Of a stretch of DNA of 64,000 nt, positions 53,273-63,299 are shown one piece after another; positions within the stretch are counted from its first letter, which is position 1, and each line of letters opens with the position of its first letter. The position numbers and the translations under genes were made by a program. Origin of the DNA: Streptomyces sp. I6 (lineage in GTDB: Bacteria; Actinomycetota; Actinomycetes; Streptomycetales; Streptomycetaceae); the NCBI GenBank assembly GCA_003725745.1, contig RHDP01000001.1, positions 496,001 to 560,000 of the forward strand, written 5' to 3'. The notes beneath the pieces are model-generated. The model did not search any database, had not been told where the DNA came from, and worked only from the letters and a program-made list of their open reading frames with translations.

Positions 53273-54427
53273 TCACCCTCCCGGTGCCGCCTCCAGGACC
53301 GTGGCCACCGCCGCCCCGATCTGACGATCGGTGAGGTCGGCGCGCGCGGTGAGCCTGATCCGTGAGACGCCGTCCGGCACGGACGGCGGGCGGAAGCACC
53401 CCACCGCGAGACCGGCGGCACGGCAGTCCGCCGCCCAGCGCACCGCCGCCTCCGGTGAGGGGGCCTGCACGGAGACGACGGCCGCGTCCGGCCGGGCGGC
53501 GGTCAGTCCGGCCTCCGTCAACCGAGCGTGCAGGATGCCCGCCACGCTCCGGGCCCGGTCCGCGAGGGCGGGCTCACGGCGCAGCAGCCGCAGACTCGCG
53601 AGAGCCGCGCCCACCGCGGCCGGGGCGAGTCCGGTGTCGAAGATGAAGGTACGGGCGGCGTTGACGAGATGCTCGATGACCCGCGCCGGACCGAGGACCG
53701 CTCCGCCCTGGCTGCCCAGGGACTTGGACAGGGTGAGCGTGGCGACGACGCCCGTGGCCCCCGCCAGGCCCGCCGCCTGCAGGGCCCCCCTGCCGCCCTC
53801 GCCGAGGACGCCGAAGCCGTGCGCGTCGTCCACGACCAGGGCGGCCCCGTGGGCTCGGCACACCCCGGCGAAGGACGCCAGCGGCGCGGCGTCGCCGTCC
53901 ACCGAGAACACCGAGTCCGACACCAGCAGGGCGCGTCTGCCGCGGTGGGCGTCGAGGGTCTTGGCCACGGCCTCCGGGTCGGCGTGCGCCACCACGGCGG
54001 TCTCCGCCCGGGACAGCCGGCAGCCGTCCACGATCGAGGCGTGGTTGCCGGCGTCCGAGACGATCAGGGTCCCGTGCGCGCTGAGCGCCGTGAGCACCGC
54101 GAGGTTCGCCGCGTACCCGGAGGAGAACACCAGGGCGGACTCGAACCCGCAGAACCGGGCCAGTTCGTGCTCCAGTTCCGCGTGCAGTTCGGTGCTTCCG
54201 GTCACCAGCCGGGATCCGGTGGCCCCCGCGCCCCAGCGCCGGGCGGCCGAGGCGGCCGCCTCGGTGACCTCGGGCCTGCGGGTGAGACCCAGGTAGTCGT
54301 TGCTCGCCAGGTCGAGCAGAGCCGATTCCGCCGGGCGGGGGCGGAGCGCACGGACGAGGCCGGCGTCCGCACGGCGGCGCGCCGCAGCGTCCGTCCAGTC
54401 GAAAGGATCCTGCGGCACTGCGGGCAT
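53273..54427 (-). CDS. bioF: 8-amino-7-oxononanoate synthase (biotin biosynthesis)
   Basis: A 384-residue PLP enzyme condensing pimeloyl-thioester with L-alanine. It has 'LLDLASNDYLGLTRRPEV', 'GATGSRLVTGSTELHAELEH', 'SDAGNHASIVDGCRLSRA' (stacking His), 'LVVDDAHGFGVLGEGGRG' (D-x-A-H) and the Schiff-base lysine in 'LTLSKSLGSQGGAVLG'. Divergent from bioB by 142 bases. A TAGGGT on the minus strand (54462-54457) is a possible -10. Start ATG 54427 with AAAGGA upstream. Confidence 0.95.
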   Translation of the reverse strand: MPAVPQDPFDWTDAAARRRADAGLVRALRPRPAESALLDLASNDYLGLTRRPEVTEAAASAARRWGAGATGSRLVTGSTELHAELEHELARFCGFESALVFSSGYAANLAVLTALSAHGTLIVSDAGNHASIVDGCRLSRAETAVVAHADPEAVAKTLDAHRGRRALLVSDSVFSVDGDAAPLASFAGVCRAHGAALVVDDAHGFGVLGEGGRGALQAAGLAGATGVVATLTLSKSLGSQGGAVLGPARVIEHLVNAARTFIFDTGLAPAAVGAALASLRLLRREPALADRARSVAGILHARLTEAGLTAARPDAAVVSVQAPSPEAAVRWAADCRAAGLAVGCFRPPSVPDGVSRIRLTARADLTDRQIGAAVATVLEAAPGG

Positions 54428-54569
54428 GGTCCGGTCCTTTTGTAGGCAGCGAACAGACCCTAGCGGGGGACGCCGGAGGGCAGAGTGTGGCCATACACAC
54501 ACCTCAAACGGGGGCCGTTGTGGAGTTCCTCCTTGGCCGGGGGGTGTCCGGTAGGCGAGGATCTGCGCC

Positions 54570-55741
54570 ATGGACCTCCTGAACACGCTGGTGGACAAGG
54601 GCCTGCGGCGTGAGCTGCCGACCCGCGAAGAAGCGCTCGCCGTGCTGGCGACCTCCGACGACGATCTGCTCGATGTGGTGGCCTCGGCCGGAAAGGTGCG
54701 CCGCCAGTGGTTCGGGCGGCGGGTGAAACTGAACTACCTGGTCAACCTGAAGTCCGGGCTCTGTCCCGAGGACTGCTCGTACTGTTCCCAGCGGCTCGGT
54801 TCCACGGCGGAGATCCTCAAGTACACCTGGCTGAAGCCGGACGAGGCGTCCCAGGCCGCCGCCGCAGGGGTCGCGGGCGGCGCGAAGCGGGTCTGCCTGG
54901 TCGCCAGCGGCCGCGGCCCGACGGACCGGGACGTCGACCGCGTCTCGAAGACCATCGAGGCCATCAAGGAGCGGAACGAGGGCGTCGAGGTGTGCGCGTG
55001 CCTGGGGCTGCTCTCCGAGGGCCAGGCCGAGCGGCTGCGCGAGGCCGGCGCGGACGCCTACAACCACAACCTCAACACGTCCGAGGGACGTACGGGGAGA
55101 TCACGACCACCCACACGTACGCGGACCGGGTGGACACGGTGCAGAAGGCGCACGCGGCAGGGCTGTCCGCCTGCTCGGGCCTGATCGCGGGCATGGGCGA
55201 GAGCGACGAGGACCTGGTCGACGTGGTGTTCGCCCTGCGGGAGCTGGACCCCGACTCGGTGCCGGTGAACTTTCTGATCCCGTTCGAGGGCACTCCCCTG
55301 GCGAAGGAGTGGAATCTGACGCCCCAGCGGGCGCTGCGCATCCTCGCCATGGTGCGGTTCGTCTGCCCTGACGTGGAGGTACGCCTCGCGGGCGGCCGCG
55401 AGGTCCATCTGCGCACGCTGCAGCCGCTGGCACTGCACCTGGTCAACTCGATCTTCCTCGGCGACTACCTCACCAGCGAGGGCCAGGCCGGCAAGGCGGA
55501 CCTGGAGATGATCGCGGACGCGGGCTTCGAGGTGGAGGGCGCGGACACCACCACCCTTCCGGCGCACCGTGCGGACGCCGCCTCCGGCGGCTGCGGTTCG
55601 CACGGCGGCGGGGACTGCGCCCCGTGCGGCGACACCGCCGGGGAGACCGGGCAGCAGGCGGCCGGCACGCCCGGAGCGCGCCCCGATCTGGTGTCCGTCC
55701 GCCGCCGCGGCGCGGGAACCGGCCTCGCCCCCAATGCGTAG
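54570..55741 (+). CDS. bioB: Biotin synthase, frameshifted
   Basis: A radical-SAM enzyme inserting sulfur into dethiobiotin, about 390 residues if repaired. The cluster motif is '[10 protein letters not shown]'; '[13 protein letters not shown]' and '[20 protein letters not shown]' bracket a break in the GGG run 55085-55087 (one G short, otherwise 'NTSEGTYGEI'). The rest, '[15 protein letters not shown]' and '[13 protein letters not shown]', is normal. The C-terminus has an extra Cys/Gly-rich tail ('[15 protein letters not shown]') seen in some actinobacterial forms. It overlaps bioA by 8 bases. Confidence 0.92.
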
Positions 55742-57035
55742 CTCCGGCGCACGCGAACTGGTGGCCCTGGACCGGGCCCATGTCTGGCATCCGTACGGTC
55801 CCATGCCGGGGCGCACGGACCCGCTGGTCGTGGAGTCCGCGTCCGGAGTGCGGCTGCGGCTCGCCGAACCGGTCCACGGGCACACCGAACTGGTGGACGG
55901 CATGTCCTCCTGGTGGTCGGCGGTCCACGGCTACAACCACCCCGTGCTGAACGCCGCCGCGCACGGCCAGCTGGAGCGGATGAGTCATGTGATGTTCGGC
56001 GGGCTCACCCATGAGCCCGCCGTACGGCTCGCGACCCGGCTCGTCGAGATCACTCCGGAACCCCTTCAGCACGTCTTCCTCTGCGACTCGGGCTCGGTGT
56101 CCGTCGAGGTCGCGGTGAAGATGTGCCTCCAGTACTGGCGTTCGACGGGCCGTCCGGACAAGCGCAGACTGCTGACCTGGCGCGGCGGCTACCACGGCGA
56201 CACCTGGCAGCCCATGTCGGTGTGCGACCCCGAGGGCGGGATGCACGACCTGTGGGCGGGCGTGCTGCCCCGGCAGGTCTTCGCCGACGCGCCCCCGGCC
56301 GGCCACGACCTGCCCTACGACCCCGCGTACGGGGACCATCTGCGCGAACTCGTCGCCCGGCACGCGGACGAGCTGGCCGCCGTGATCGTGGAACCGGTGG
56401 TACAGGGCGCGGGCGGGATGCAGTTCCACTCCCCCTCCTATCTGCGGGTGCTGCGGGAGGCATGCGACGAGCACGGCGTGCTGCTGGTCTTCGACGAGAT
56501 CGCCACCGGGTTCGGGCGCACCGGCAGGCTCTTCGCGGCTGAGCACGCGGGGATCTCACCCGACGTGATGTGCCTCGGCAAGGCGCTGACCGGCGGCTAT
56601 CTGACCATGGCGGCGACGCTGTGCACGGGGAGGGTGGCCGAGGGGATCTCGCAGGGCGAGGTGCCCGTGCTGGCCCACGGACCGACCTTCATGGGCAATC
56701 CGCTGGCGGCCGCGGTCGCCTGCGCGTCGATCGGCCTGCTGCTCTCCCAGGACTGGCAGCAGGAGGTCAAGCGCCTGGAGAGCGGGCTCCGCGAAGGTCT
56801 CGCGGAGGCGGCGGGCACCGGTGGTGTCCGGGACGTCCGCGTGCTCGGCGGTATCGGCGTCGTCCAGCTCGACCACCCGGTGGACACGGCGGCGGCGACC
56901 GAGGCCGCCGTGCGCGAGGGCGTGTGGCTGCGGCCCTTCCGCGATCTGATCTACACCATGCCGCCGTACGTCACGGGCGACGCGGATCTCGCACGCATCA
57001 CGCGGGCGGTCCGGGCCGCGGCCGCGGCAGGCTGA
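55734..57035 (+). CDS. bioA: Adenosylmethionine-8-amino-7-oxononanoate aminotransferase
   Basis: A 433-residue class III aminotransferase using SAM as amino donor to make 7,8-diaminopelargonate. Landmarks: '[11 protein letters not shown]', '[16 protein letters not shown]', '[19 protein letters not shown]', '[19 protein letters not shown]', '[17 protein letters not shown]' (PLP Asp) and the lysine in '[16 protein letters not shown]'. ATG 55734 overlaps the end of bioB, so expression is coupled. Confidence 0.96.
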   Translation: MRSSGARELVALDRAHVWHPYGPMPGRTDPLVVESASGVRLRLAEPVHGHTELVDGMSSWWSAVHGYNHPVLNAAAHGQLERMSHVMFGGLTHEPAVRLATRLVEITPEPLQHVFLCDSGSVSVEVAVKMCLQYWRSTGRPDKRRLLTWRGGYHGDTWQPMSVCDPEGGMHDLWAGVLPRQVFADAPPAGHDLPYDPAYGDHLRELVARHADELAAVIVEPVVQGAGGMQFHSPSYLRVLREACDEHGVLLVFDEIATGFGRTGRLFAAEHAGISPDVMCLGKALTGGYLTMAATLCTGRVAEGISQGEVPVLAHGPTFMGNPLAAAVACASIGLLLSQDWQQEVKRLESGLREGLAEAAGTGGVRDVRVLGGIGVVQLDHPVDTAAATEAAVREGVWLRPFRDLIYTMPPYVTGDADLARITRAVRAAAAAG

Positions 57036-57093
57036 ACCGGGGGCGTCCGCGGGGCCCTTCCCTCCCGCACGTCCATCACCAGCAAGGAGCGCC

Positions 57094-57822
57094 ATGGGTG
57101 TCATCGTCGTCAGCGGGACCGGTACCGAGATCGGGAAGACCGTCGTCACCGCGGCCGTCGCCGCCGCGGCCGCCGCGCGGGGACGGACCGTGGCGGTGCT
57201 GAAACCCGCCCAGACCGGGCTCTCGCACGGCGAGCCGGGGGATGCCCGGGAGGCGGCGCGGCTGGCCGGCCCCGGCGTCACCGGGACCGAGCTCGCCCGG
57301 TACCCCGAGCCGCTCGCCCCGGCGACGGCCGCCCGGCGGGCGGGCATGGCGCCGGTGGCACCGCACGAGGTCGCCGAGACGGCCGTGAAGCTGGCGGTGG
57401 AGCACGACCTGGTACTGGTCGAGGGCGCGGGCGGGCTGCTCGTACGCCTCGACGGCCAGGGCGGCACCCTCGCGGACGCCGCCCGCCTGCTGGGCGCGCC
57501 GGTGCTGGTGGTGGCCCCCGCCGGGCTCGGCACGCTCAACTCCACCGCGCTCACCGCGGAAGCCCTGCGCTCCCGCTCCCTGGAGCCGCTGGGGATCGTG
57601 GTCGGCAGCTGGCCCGCGGCACCGGACCTCGCCGCCCGCTGCAATCTCGCCGATCTGCCGGAGTCGGCCGGGGCGGCGCTGCTCGGGGCCGTCCCCGAGG
57701 GGGCCGGCTCGCTGGCTCCCGAGGTTTTCCGGGCCGCGGCGCCGAGCTGGCTGGCACCCGCGCTCGGCGGGACCTGGGACGGTGAGGCGTTCGCGGCGGA
57801 GTTCGGGCCGGCCGTACGCTGA
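57094..57822 (+). CDS. bioD: Dethiobiotin synthetase
   Basis: A 242-residue ATP-dependent carboxylase closing the ureido ring. The P-loop is 'VSGTGTEIGKTVVTAAVA'; the substrate lysine region is 'VAVLKPAQTG'; 'LVLVEGAGGLLVRL' binds Mg and phosphate. AAGGAG stands upstream of the ATG, and it is the last gene of the bioB-bioA-bioD unit. Confidence 0.95.
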   Translation: MGVIVVSGTGTEIGKTVVTAAVAAAAAARGRTVAVLKPAQTGLSHGEPGDAREAARLAGPGVTGTELARYPEPLAPATAARRAGMAPVAPHEVAETAVKLAVEHDLVLVEGAGGLLVRLDGQGGTLADAARLLGAPVLVVAPAGLGTLNSTALTAEALRSRSLEPLGIVVGSWPAAPDLAARCNLADLPESAGAALLGAVPEGAGSLAPEVFRAAAPSWLAPALGGTWDGEAFAAEFGPAVR

Positions 57823-58099
57823 GCGCCCTACGGGCCGCTTCCAGGTGTTGCCGGACCGGGAGGGGAACGGGTTCCGCTCCGCCGGCGGCCGGCGGGCGGG
57901 TTCCCACGGCTGCGTCCGGCGGCTGGGGCTGCGTCCGCGGCCTGGGAGGCGCTTCCGTCCCGGCCGCGCCCGGGCCCCGCGCCGAAGGGGTCGACTGAGG
58001 AGGGGCGCCCGGGGGGAGAATCATTCTGTCCGCCGTCCCTCCGCCGGGGGCGGTACGCGCGGCGGACCGGCCCGAGTCGTGCTCCGGAGGAGGCCAGCC

Positions 58100-58777
58100 A
58101 TGCGGTCGTGCAGCTCCAAGGTCCCCCGGGACGCCGTACACCATCCGCTGTTCGCCCGCTTCTACGCCCGCTTCAGCGTGGCGGCCGACGTCAGGGGCGT
58201 CGTCGCGCACCGCCGGGAGCTGCTGGACGGCCTCTCGGGCCGCGTGATCGAGATCGGCGCGGGGAACGGGCTGAACTTCACCCACTACCCGGCAGCGGTG
58301 TCCGAGGTCGTCGCCCTGGAACCGGAGCGTACGCTGCGGCAGTTGGCGTTCACGGCCGCGAGGCACGCGGAGGTGCCGGTCGACGTGGTCCCGGGCGCGG
58401 CGGAGGCGCTGCCCGTGAAGAGCGAGGCTTTCGACGCGGCGGTCGCCTCGCTGGTGCTGTGCAGCGTCCGGGATGTGCCGCGCGCGCTGTCGGAGATCAA
58501 GCGCGTGCTGCGCCCCGGCGGCGAACTGCGGTTCTTCGAGCACGGGGCCGCCCCGGGCCGGCCGATGGCCACGGTGCAGCGGGCCCTGGACCGTACCGTG
58601 TGGCCACGCGTCTTCGGCGGCTGCCACACGGCCCGGGACACGCTCGGCGCGATCGAGGCCGCCGGCTTCGAACTGGGGACGTACCGAAGACTGTGCGTGC
58701 CCGGGAAGGGACCCCGGCTTCCGACCTCCTTCTGTGTGCTGGGGGTCGCACGCCGGCCGCACGAGGACGCGCGCTGA
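58100..58777 (+). CDS. SAM-dependent methyltransferase (class I, UbiE-like)
   Basis: A 225-residue methyltransferase. Motif I is 'RVIEIGAGNGLNFTHYP', followed by 'VVALEPERTLRQLA', 'GAAEALPVKSEAFDAAVASL' and 'IKRVLRPGGELRFFEHG'. A small cysteine-containing N-terminus precedes the domain. The shape resembles membrane-associated methyltransferase-like proteins (METTL7-type); the substrate is unknown. GGAGGAGG precedes ATG 58100. No relation to the biotin genes is implied by the 277-base gap. Confidence 0.83.
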   Translation: MRSCSSKVPRDAVHHPLFARFYARFSVAADVRGVVAHRRELLDGLSGRVIEIGAGNGLNFTHYPAAVSEVVALEPERTLRQLAFTAARHAEVPVDVVPGAAEALPVKSEAFDAAVASLVLCSVRDVPRALSEIKRVLRPGGELRFFEHGAAPGRPMATVQRALDRTVWPRVFGGCHTARDTLGAIEAAGFELGTYRRLCVPGKGPRLPTSFCVLGVARRPHEDAR

Positions 58778-59009
58778 GCCTCCCGCCCGGACCGGCCAGC
58801 GCACGCCTCCGCCTGCCCCCTCCGGCGGGTTCGGCACCGGACCGGCCGTGTGTCGCCCGCCGGTCCGGCAGCGGACCGGGCCCCGGGTCATCGGGCCGGC
58901 CGCACGCGGTCGGACCCGGCCCGGGTCTCCGGATCGGCTGCCGCACGCCTCCGTCGGCACGTCGTCGCACCAGCCGCCGGCCCGGGCCGGATGCCGCCGT
59001 GCCACCGGG

Positions 59010-59381
59010 TCACTGGACCCAGCCGCGCAGCTCACGTGCGATCCCGTGGACTCCGGTCTTGCCCTCCTTCACCAGCCGGGCGAGATCACGCACGCTCTCG
59101 GCGGACGTCGCCACCCGCAGTCCGCTCGCGACGAGGTAGCCGTAGGCGACGGCCGTCGCGAACATCGCGTTGGAGTGCTCCAGGGCGGGAACATGCAGAA
59201 GTACCTGCATCAAGGCCGCCGCGCGGGTGTACGGGTCGTCGTACACGGCCATTCCGAAGATCTCCGCCTCATGCCGGCTCACCGCGGCGATCAGCGCACC
59301 CCAGTCGGTGACCTGCGGATCGCCGGGCGTCTTCTGCTCGGCGACCATGAGCAGCCAGGCGAGATCGACCGACAGGCTCAA
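59010..59381 (-). CDS. Fic/Doc-family toxin-like protein (degenerate motif)
   Basis: A 123-residue helical protein of the Doc-like toxin group found with RHH antitoxins in Streptomyces. It shows 'DLAWLLMVAEQKTPGDPQVT', 'EAEIFGMAVYDDPYTRAAAL' and 'LHVPALEHSNAMFATAVAYG'. The last block occupies the position of the Fic motif (H-x-F-x-D/E-x-N-x-K/R) but lacks its full set of residues, so catalytic AMPylation or phosphorylation is doubtful. I infer a TTG start at 59381, which overlaps the antitoxin stop as TTGA (59381-59378). Confidence 0.72.
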   Translation of the reverse strand: MSLSVDLAWLLMVAEQKTPGDPQVTDWGALIAAVSRHEAEIFGMAVYDDPYTRAAALMQVLLHVPALEHSNAMFATAVAYGYLVASGLRVATSAESVRDLARLVKEGKTGVHGIARELRGWVQ

Positions 59382-59703
59382 CGTTCGCCCTGCGCGGCGG
59401 ACTTGCTGCGCCGGGAGCGGCGCCCGGAACCGGTGGCGCCTCCCCCGGGCCCGCATCCCCGCCACCCGTCGGGCTCATGGCGGCGACCGGGGCCGGGGTG
59501 CCGAACTCCTCGGCGAACACCGACTCGTACTGCTTCATGAAGTCGGCCGCCGCCTCGACGAAGGCACGCCCCGCCTCACCCGCGTCCTGCTTGACGAGTT
59601 CCTCGATGTACCGGTTCACGCTGAGCCCGCGCTGCTGCGCCCGCCGGCGCGCCGCCGCCGCGGTGCTCTCGTCCACCCGCACGTTCAACTGTGTCTTGGC
59701 CAC
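59378..59703 (-). CDS. RHH-type antitoxin of the Doc-like module, frameshifted
   Basis: The first part, 'MAKTQLNVRVDESTAAAARR' then 'RAQQRGLSVNRYIEELVKQD', is a ribbon-helix-helix DNA-binding antitoxin with a helical extension. The C run at 59442-59446 seems one base short: adding it changes the tail to 'GRRSRRSKSAAQGER' followed by TGA at 59380-59378, the usual basic C-terminus of this family, and brings the stop into overlap with the toxin start. As sequenced, the frame instead runs on to 59269. Confidence 0.75.
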
Positions 59704-60288
59704 CCCTTCAAGCTAGCGGCGCGACGCTAGCACCGGCAAGGGGGCGGGGCACGGCGGGCGGACGGAGGAACCACGCGGCGGACGAACCGCCGCACCAGGG
59801 GCATGGCCGGACCGGTTGCGGGAAAGCGCGTGTCGGAACGGCGGCGCGCGAGGGCGTGCCGGTGGAGCGGCTGCGGGGAGGCACGGACGTGGCCGAGGGC
59901 ATGCGACGGGCGGCCGATCGCGCCACGGCGGGCGGGTGGCGGGCGCCGCGGTGGCCGCCCTCTTCCCACCCGTCCGGCCCGCCTCACCCGTCCGGCCGGT
60001 GGACGAGGGAAGACCGGGTCCTCGCGAGCGGCGGACGTACCGCGCCCGGGCCGGTCCGTCCACCGCCTGCCGTACCGGCGGAGGGCCACATGCCGTACCG
60101 GCTCAGGGCCCGGAGGGGCCGGCTCCGGGACCAGGAGGGGGCTGCTCCGGGGCCAGGAGGGGCTTGCTCCTCTCCCGTGAAGCGAACCGTGCAGCGAAAG
60201 GTGTGAGCACAGGCCCATGGGCGAGCCTCTGGTGGCGGACATCGCGCGATCCCCCGCGCCCTGGCCGACGATGGGACGGAGGTGACCC
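59704..60288. other. Intergenic region without a recognised gene
   Basis: 585 bases. A 22-bp imperfect direct repeat lies at about 60126-60169 (units beginning CCGGGACCAGGAGG and CCGGGGCCAGGAGG). A ribosome binding site (GGAGG, 60278-60282) for the CNNM gene is at the end. The open frames crossing it are low-complexity. Confidence 0.45.
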
Positions 60289-62077
60289 ATGACCGAAGTG
60301 CTCCTGCTCCTCCTGGCGGTGCTGCTCTCACTCGCCTGCGGGGGATTCGTCGCCGCCGAGTTCTCCCTCACCACCGTCGAGCGCAGCGAGCTCGAGCGAG
60401 CGGCGGAACGGGGTGAGCGCGGCGCCGCGAGCGCCCTGAAGGCGGTGCGGGAACTCACCTTCCACCTCTCCGGCGCCCAACTCGGCATCACGGTCACCAA
60501 CCTGGTCGTCGGCATGCTCGCCGAGCCGTCCATCGCCAGGCTGATCAGCGGCCCGCTGAGGGCCCTGGGCGCCGCACCGTCCGTCGCGTCGCCACTCGCC
60601 CTCGTCATCGGCACGGGACTGTCCACGGTGTTCCTGATGGTGGTGGGCGAGCTGGTGCCCAAGAACTGGGCGATCTCGCGCCCGCTCGGGGTCGCCAGAG
60701 TGGTCGCCACCCCCAGCGGATCTTCTCCTCGGTCTTCCGCCCGCTGATCCGCCATCTCAACGACACCGCCAATCGGGTCGTGCGCCGACTCGGTCTGGAG
60801 CCCACGGAGGAGCTGGCCTCGGCGCGCAGCCCGCAGGAGCTCGTCGCCCTCGCCCGCCACTCCGCGCGGGAGGGGGCGCTGGAGGCCGACACCGCGGAGA
60901 TATTCGTCCGGACCCTGATGCTGGCCGAGCTGACCGCGGAGAACGTGATGACGCCGCGCGTGCAGGTCACTTCCCTCGACGTGCAGGCCACCGCGGAGGA
61001 CGTCGCCAACGCCGCACGCGCCACGGGACTGTCCCGCTTCCCCGTGTACCGGGGCGGTCTGGACACCGTCGTCGGGGTCGCCCACATCAAGGACGTCCTG
61101 AGCGTTCCGGCCGAGCGCCGCCACCGCCATCCGGTCACCGAACTCATGCGCGAACCGCTGCTGGTACCGGCCACCCTTCCCGTCGACCGGCTGCTCGACC
61201 AGCTGTCGGGCAAACGGACCATGGCCGTCGTCATCGACGAGTACGGCGGTACGGCCGGGGTGGTGACCCTGGAGGACATCGTCGAGGAAGTCGTCGGCGA
61301 GGTCCGGGACGAGCACGATCCGCACGAGACGCCGGATCTCGCCCGAGCGGGTGAGGACGCGGACGGCCGCGCGCTGTGGTCGGCCGACGGTGCCGCCCGC
61401 ATGGACCAGCTCGACGTCATCGGGCTGCGGGTACCGGAAGGGCCGTACGAGACGCTGGCCGGGCTGATCGCGACGCGGCTGGGCCGGATCCCCGCCGTGG
61501 GGGACACCGTCGAACTGGCCGGATGGCGGCTGGATGTGGTGGACGCCTCGGGGCGGCGGGCGGCTCGGGTCCTGCTGCATGAGCCGCGGGAAGCGGAGGA
61601 CGCGCCGGACCGCGACGGCCGGGTCGAGGGGCGGCGACAGGCGGGGGCCGAGGCGTACGGGCGCTCCGACAAACCCGGGGCGCCGGGCGGGCGAGGGCAC
61701 CGGAGCGGTCCCGAGAGCCCCGGCGGGCCCGAGGACTCCCGCGCGAGGACACCAGGAGGTGCGGCGGACCGATCAGGCGGCCCGTCGGACGGGTCGGCCG
61801 GGACCGGGGACCGGACCGTCTCCGGCGGGACCCCGGGTGGCCCGGGTTCCACCGGCCGGGTCGTCGGCGCGGGAGGACCGGAAGGCGCGGAAGGCGCGGA
61901 AGGCGCGGGAGACGCGGGAGACGCGGGAGACGCGGGAGGACCTGGCGACTCGGTGGAAACCGGCTCCCTTGCGGACCCGGACGGCTCGGCGGAACGAGAC
62001 GGCTCGGCGGGAGGCCCGGACGGTGTGGGCATGCCGGCGGATCCACGGGCCACAGCCGGAAGAGGGGTGCACGATGA
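60289..62077 (+). CDS. CNNM/CorC family membrane protein 1 (DUF21-CBS-CorC), two frameshifts
   Basis: The N-terminal DUF21 membrane domain ('LACGGFVAAEFSLTTVERSE', 'SGAQLGITVTNLVVGMLAEP', 'VFLMVVGELVPKNWAISRPL') is followed, after a break in the C run 60710-60714, by a CBS pair ('AENVMTPRVQVTSLDVQATA', 'LSRFPVYRGGLDTVVGVAHI', 'MAVVIDEYGGTAGVVTLEDI') and a CorC_HlyC domain. A ~150-residue Gly/Glu/Asp/Pro-rich tail with (EGA)3(GDA)3 repeats ends the protein. The frame then runs into the next gene; adding one G to the run 62064-62067 would give a TGA at 62075 overlapping the next ATG, which is the natural end. Relatives take part in magnesium or cobalt transport. Confidence 0.82.
61881..61934. 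repeat. 9-bp repeats in the CNNM 1 tail
   Basis: Three copies of GAAGGCGCG then three of GAGACGCGG-type units encode alternating Glu-Gly-Ala and Gly-Asp-Ala triplets in the disordered tail. Confidence 0.8.
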
Positions 62078-63096
62078 CCGCCGTTCAGCTCCTCATCGGC
62101 TTTCTGATGCTGGTCGCCAACGCCTTCTTCGTCGGCGCGGAATTCGCGATGATCTCCGTGCGCCGCAGCCAGATCGAACCCAGGGCGGATGCCGGGAACC
62201 GGCGCGCCCGGAGCGTGATGTGGGGTCTGGAACACGTCTCGGCCCTGCTCGCCTCGGCCCAGCTCGGCATCACTCTCTCCACGCTGGTGCTCGGGGTGGT
62301 CGCGGAACCGGCCATCGCCCATCTGCTGGAGCCGGTCCTCGACGCCGTCGGCGTGCCCCACGGGCTGATCCATCCGATCTCGTTCGTGATCGCCCTCTCG
62401 GTGGCCACCTATCTGCACATGCTGGTCGGCGAGATGGTCCCCAAGAACATCTCCCTGGCGGAGCCCACCCGGGCCGCCCTGCTCCTCGGCCCTCCGCTCG
62501 TCGGGCTCACCCGTGCTCTGCGGCCGGTGATCTTCACGATCAACTCCTTCGCCAACGCACTGCTGAAACTGCTGCGGGTGGAGACCAGGGACGAGGTCGC
62601 GGCCAGCTTCTCGGACGACGAGCTCGCCCGGATGGTCAGTGACTCCGGAGCCGCGGGACTGCTCGACGACCGGGCCGCCGGGCGGCTGCAGGACGCCCTG
62701 GAACTGGGCCGCCGCCCGGTCGTGGACGTGGTGACGCCCGTGGAGCGCGTGATCTACGCGCAGGTCGGCACGACGCCCGAGGAACTGGAAGGGCTCGCGT
62801 CGGAGTCCGGGTTCTCCCGCTTCCCGGTCGTCGACAGCACCCGCAGGATCCTCGGCTACCTGCATGTGAAGGACGCCCTGGACCAGGCGCCCCGCAACAT
62901 GCCGTTCCCGGTCTCGGCGCTGCGCCCGATCGCCCGGGTGCGGGCCGGGACGCCGCTCGACGACATACTGACCGCGATGCGGCGCAGCCGCACCCATCTG
63001 GCGGCGGTCCTCGACGAGCACGGGAAGCTGGCGGGCCTGGTCACCATGGAGGACGTGCTCCGCATCCTGGTGGGCCCTCCCGGGCAGACCCGCTGA
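62074..63096 (+). CDS. CNNM/CorC family membrane protein 2
   Basis: A 340-residue paralogue of the upstream gene, frame intact. The DUF21 domain starts 'LLIGFLMLVANAFFVGAEFA' and includes 'ASAQLGITLSTLVLGVVAEP' and 'LHMLVGEMVPKNISLAEPTR'; the CBS pair includes 'PVERVIYAQVGTTPEELEGL', 'ESGFSRFPVVDSTRRILGYL' and 'HLAAVLDEHGKLAGLVTMED'. It lacks the CorC_HlyC domain, so the pair probably works as a heteromeric complex with the first protein supplying it. AGAGGGG precedes ATG 62074. Confidence 0.9.
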   Translation: MTAVQLLIGFLMLVANAFFVGAEFAMISVRRSQIEPRADAGNRRARSVMWGLEHVSALLASAQLGITLSTLVLGVVAEPAIAHLLEPVLDAVGVPHGLIHPISFVIALSVATYLHMLVGEMVPKNISLAEPTRAALLLGPPLVGLTRALRPVIFTINSFANALLKLLRVETRDEVAASFSDDELARMVSDSGAAGLLDDRAAGRLQDALELGRRPVVDVVTPVERVIYAQVGTTPEELEGLASESGFSRFPVVDSTRRILGYLHVKDALDQAPRNMPFPVSALRPIARVRAGTPLDDILTAMRRSRTHLAAVLDEHGKLAGLVTMEDVLRILVGPPGQTR

Positions 63097-63116
63097 GACC
63101 GCGACCGTGCCGGTGT

Positions 63117-63196
63117 GGGACCTCGCGGGACCTCGCGGGACCTCGCGGGACCTCGCGGGACCTCGCGGGACCTCGTGGGACCTCGTGGGACCTCGT
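63117..63196. repeat. 10-bp minisatellite, eight copies
   Basis: GGGACCTCGC is repeated five times and GGGACCTCGT three times without other change. It begins 20 bases after the CNNM 2 stop. The unit is close to one helical turn. No gene covers it. Confidence 0.92.
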
Positions 63197-63284
63197 GGGC
63201 GAGCCTGCCGGGAGTGCCCGAAGTGCCCGGAGTGCCGGCCGCAGCGACTCAGGGCCGCGGCAGGGGGTGCGACTTACCGGGCGG

Positions 63285-63290
63285 TAGGAT
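63285..63290 (+). promoter_or_regulatory. Candidate -10 of a leaderless SGNH-hydrolase transcript
   Basis: TAGGAT ends 9 bases before the ATG at 63300, too close for a leader with a ribosome binding site. Transcription from it would begin at or near the start codon. No clear -35 is seen. Confidence 0.45.
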
Positions 63291-63299
63291 CACACCGCC

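Noticed and set aside
60780-62642. CNNM protein 1 extending 569 bases into CNNM protein 2
   Set aside because: Such a long overlap is implausible. One missing G at 62064-62067 explains it and puts the stop at the next gene's ATG.
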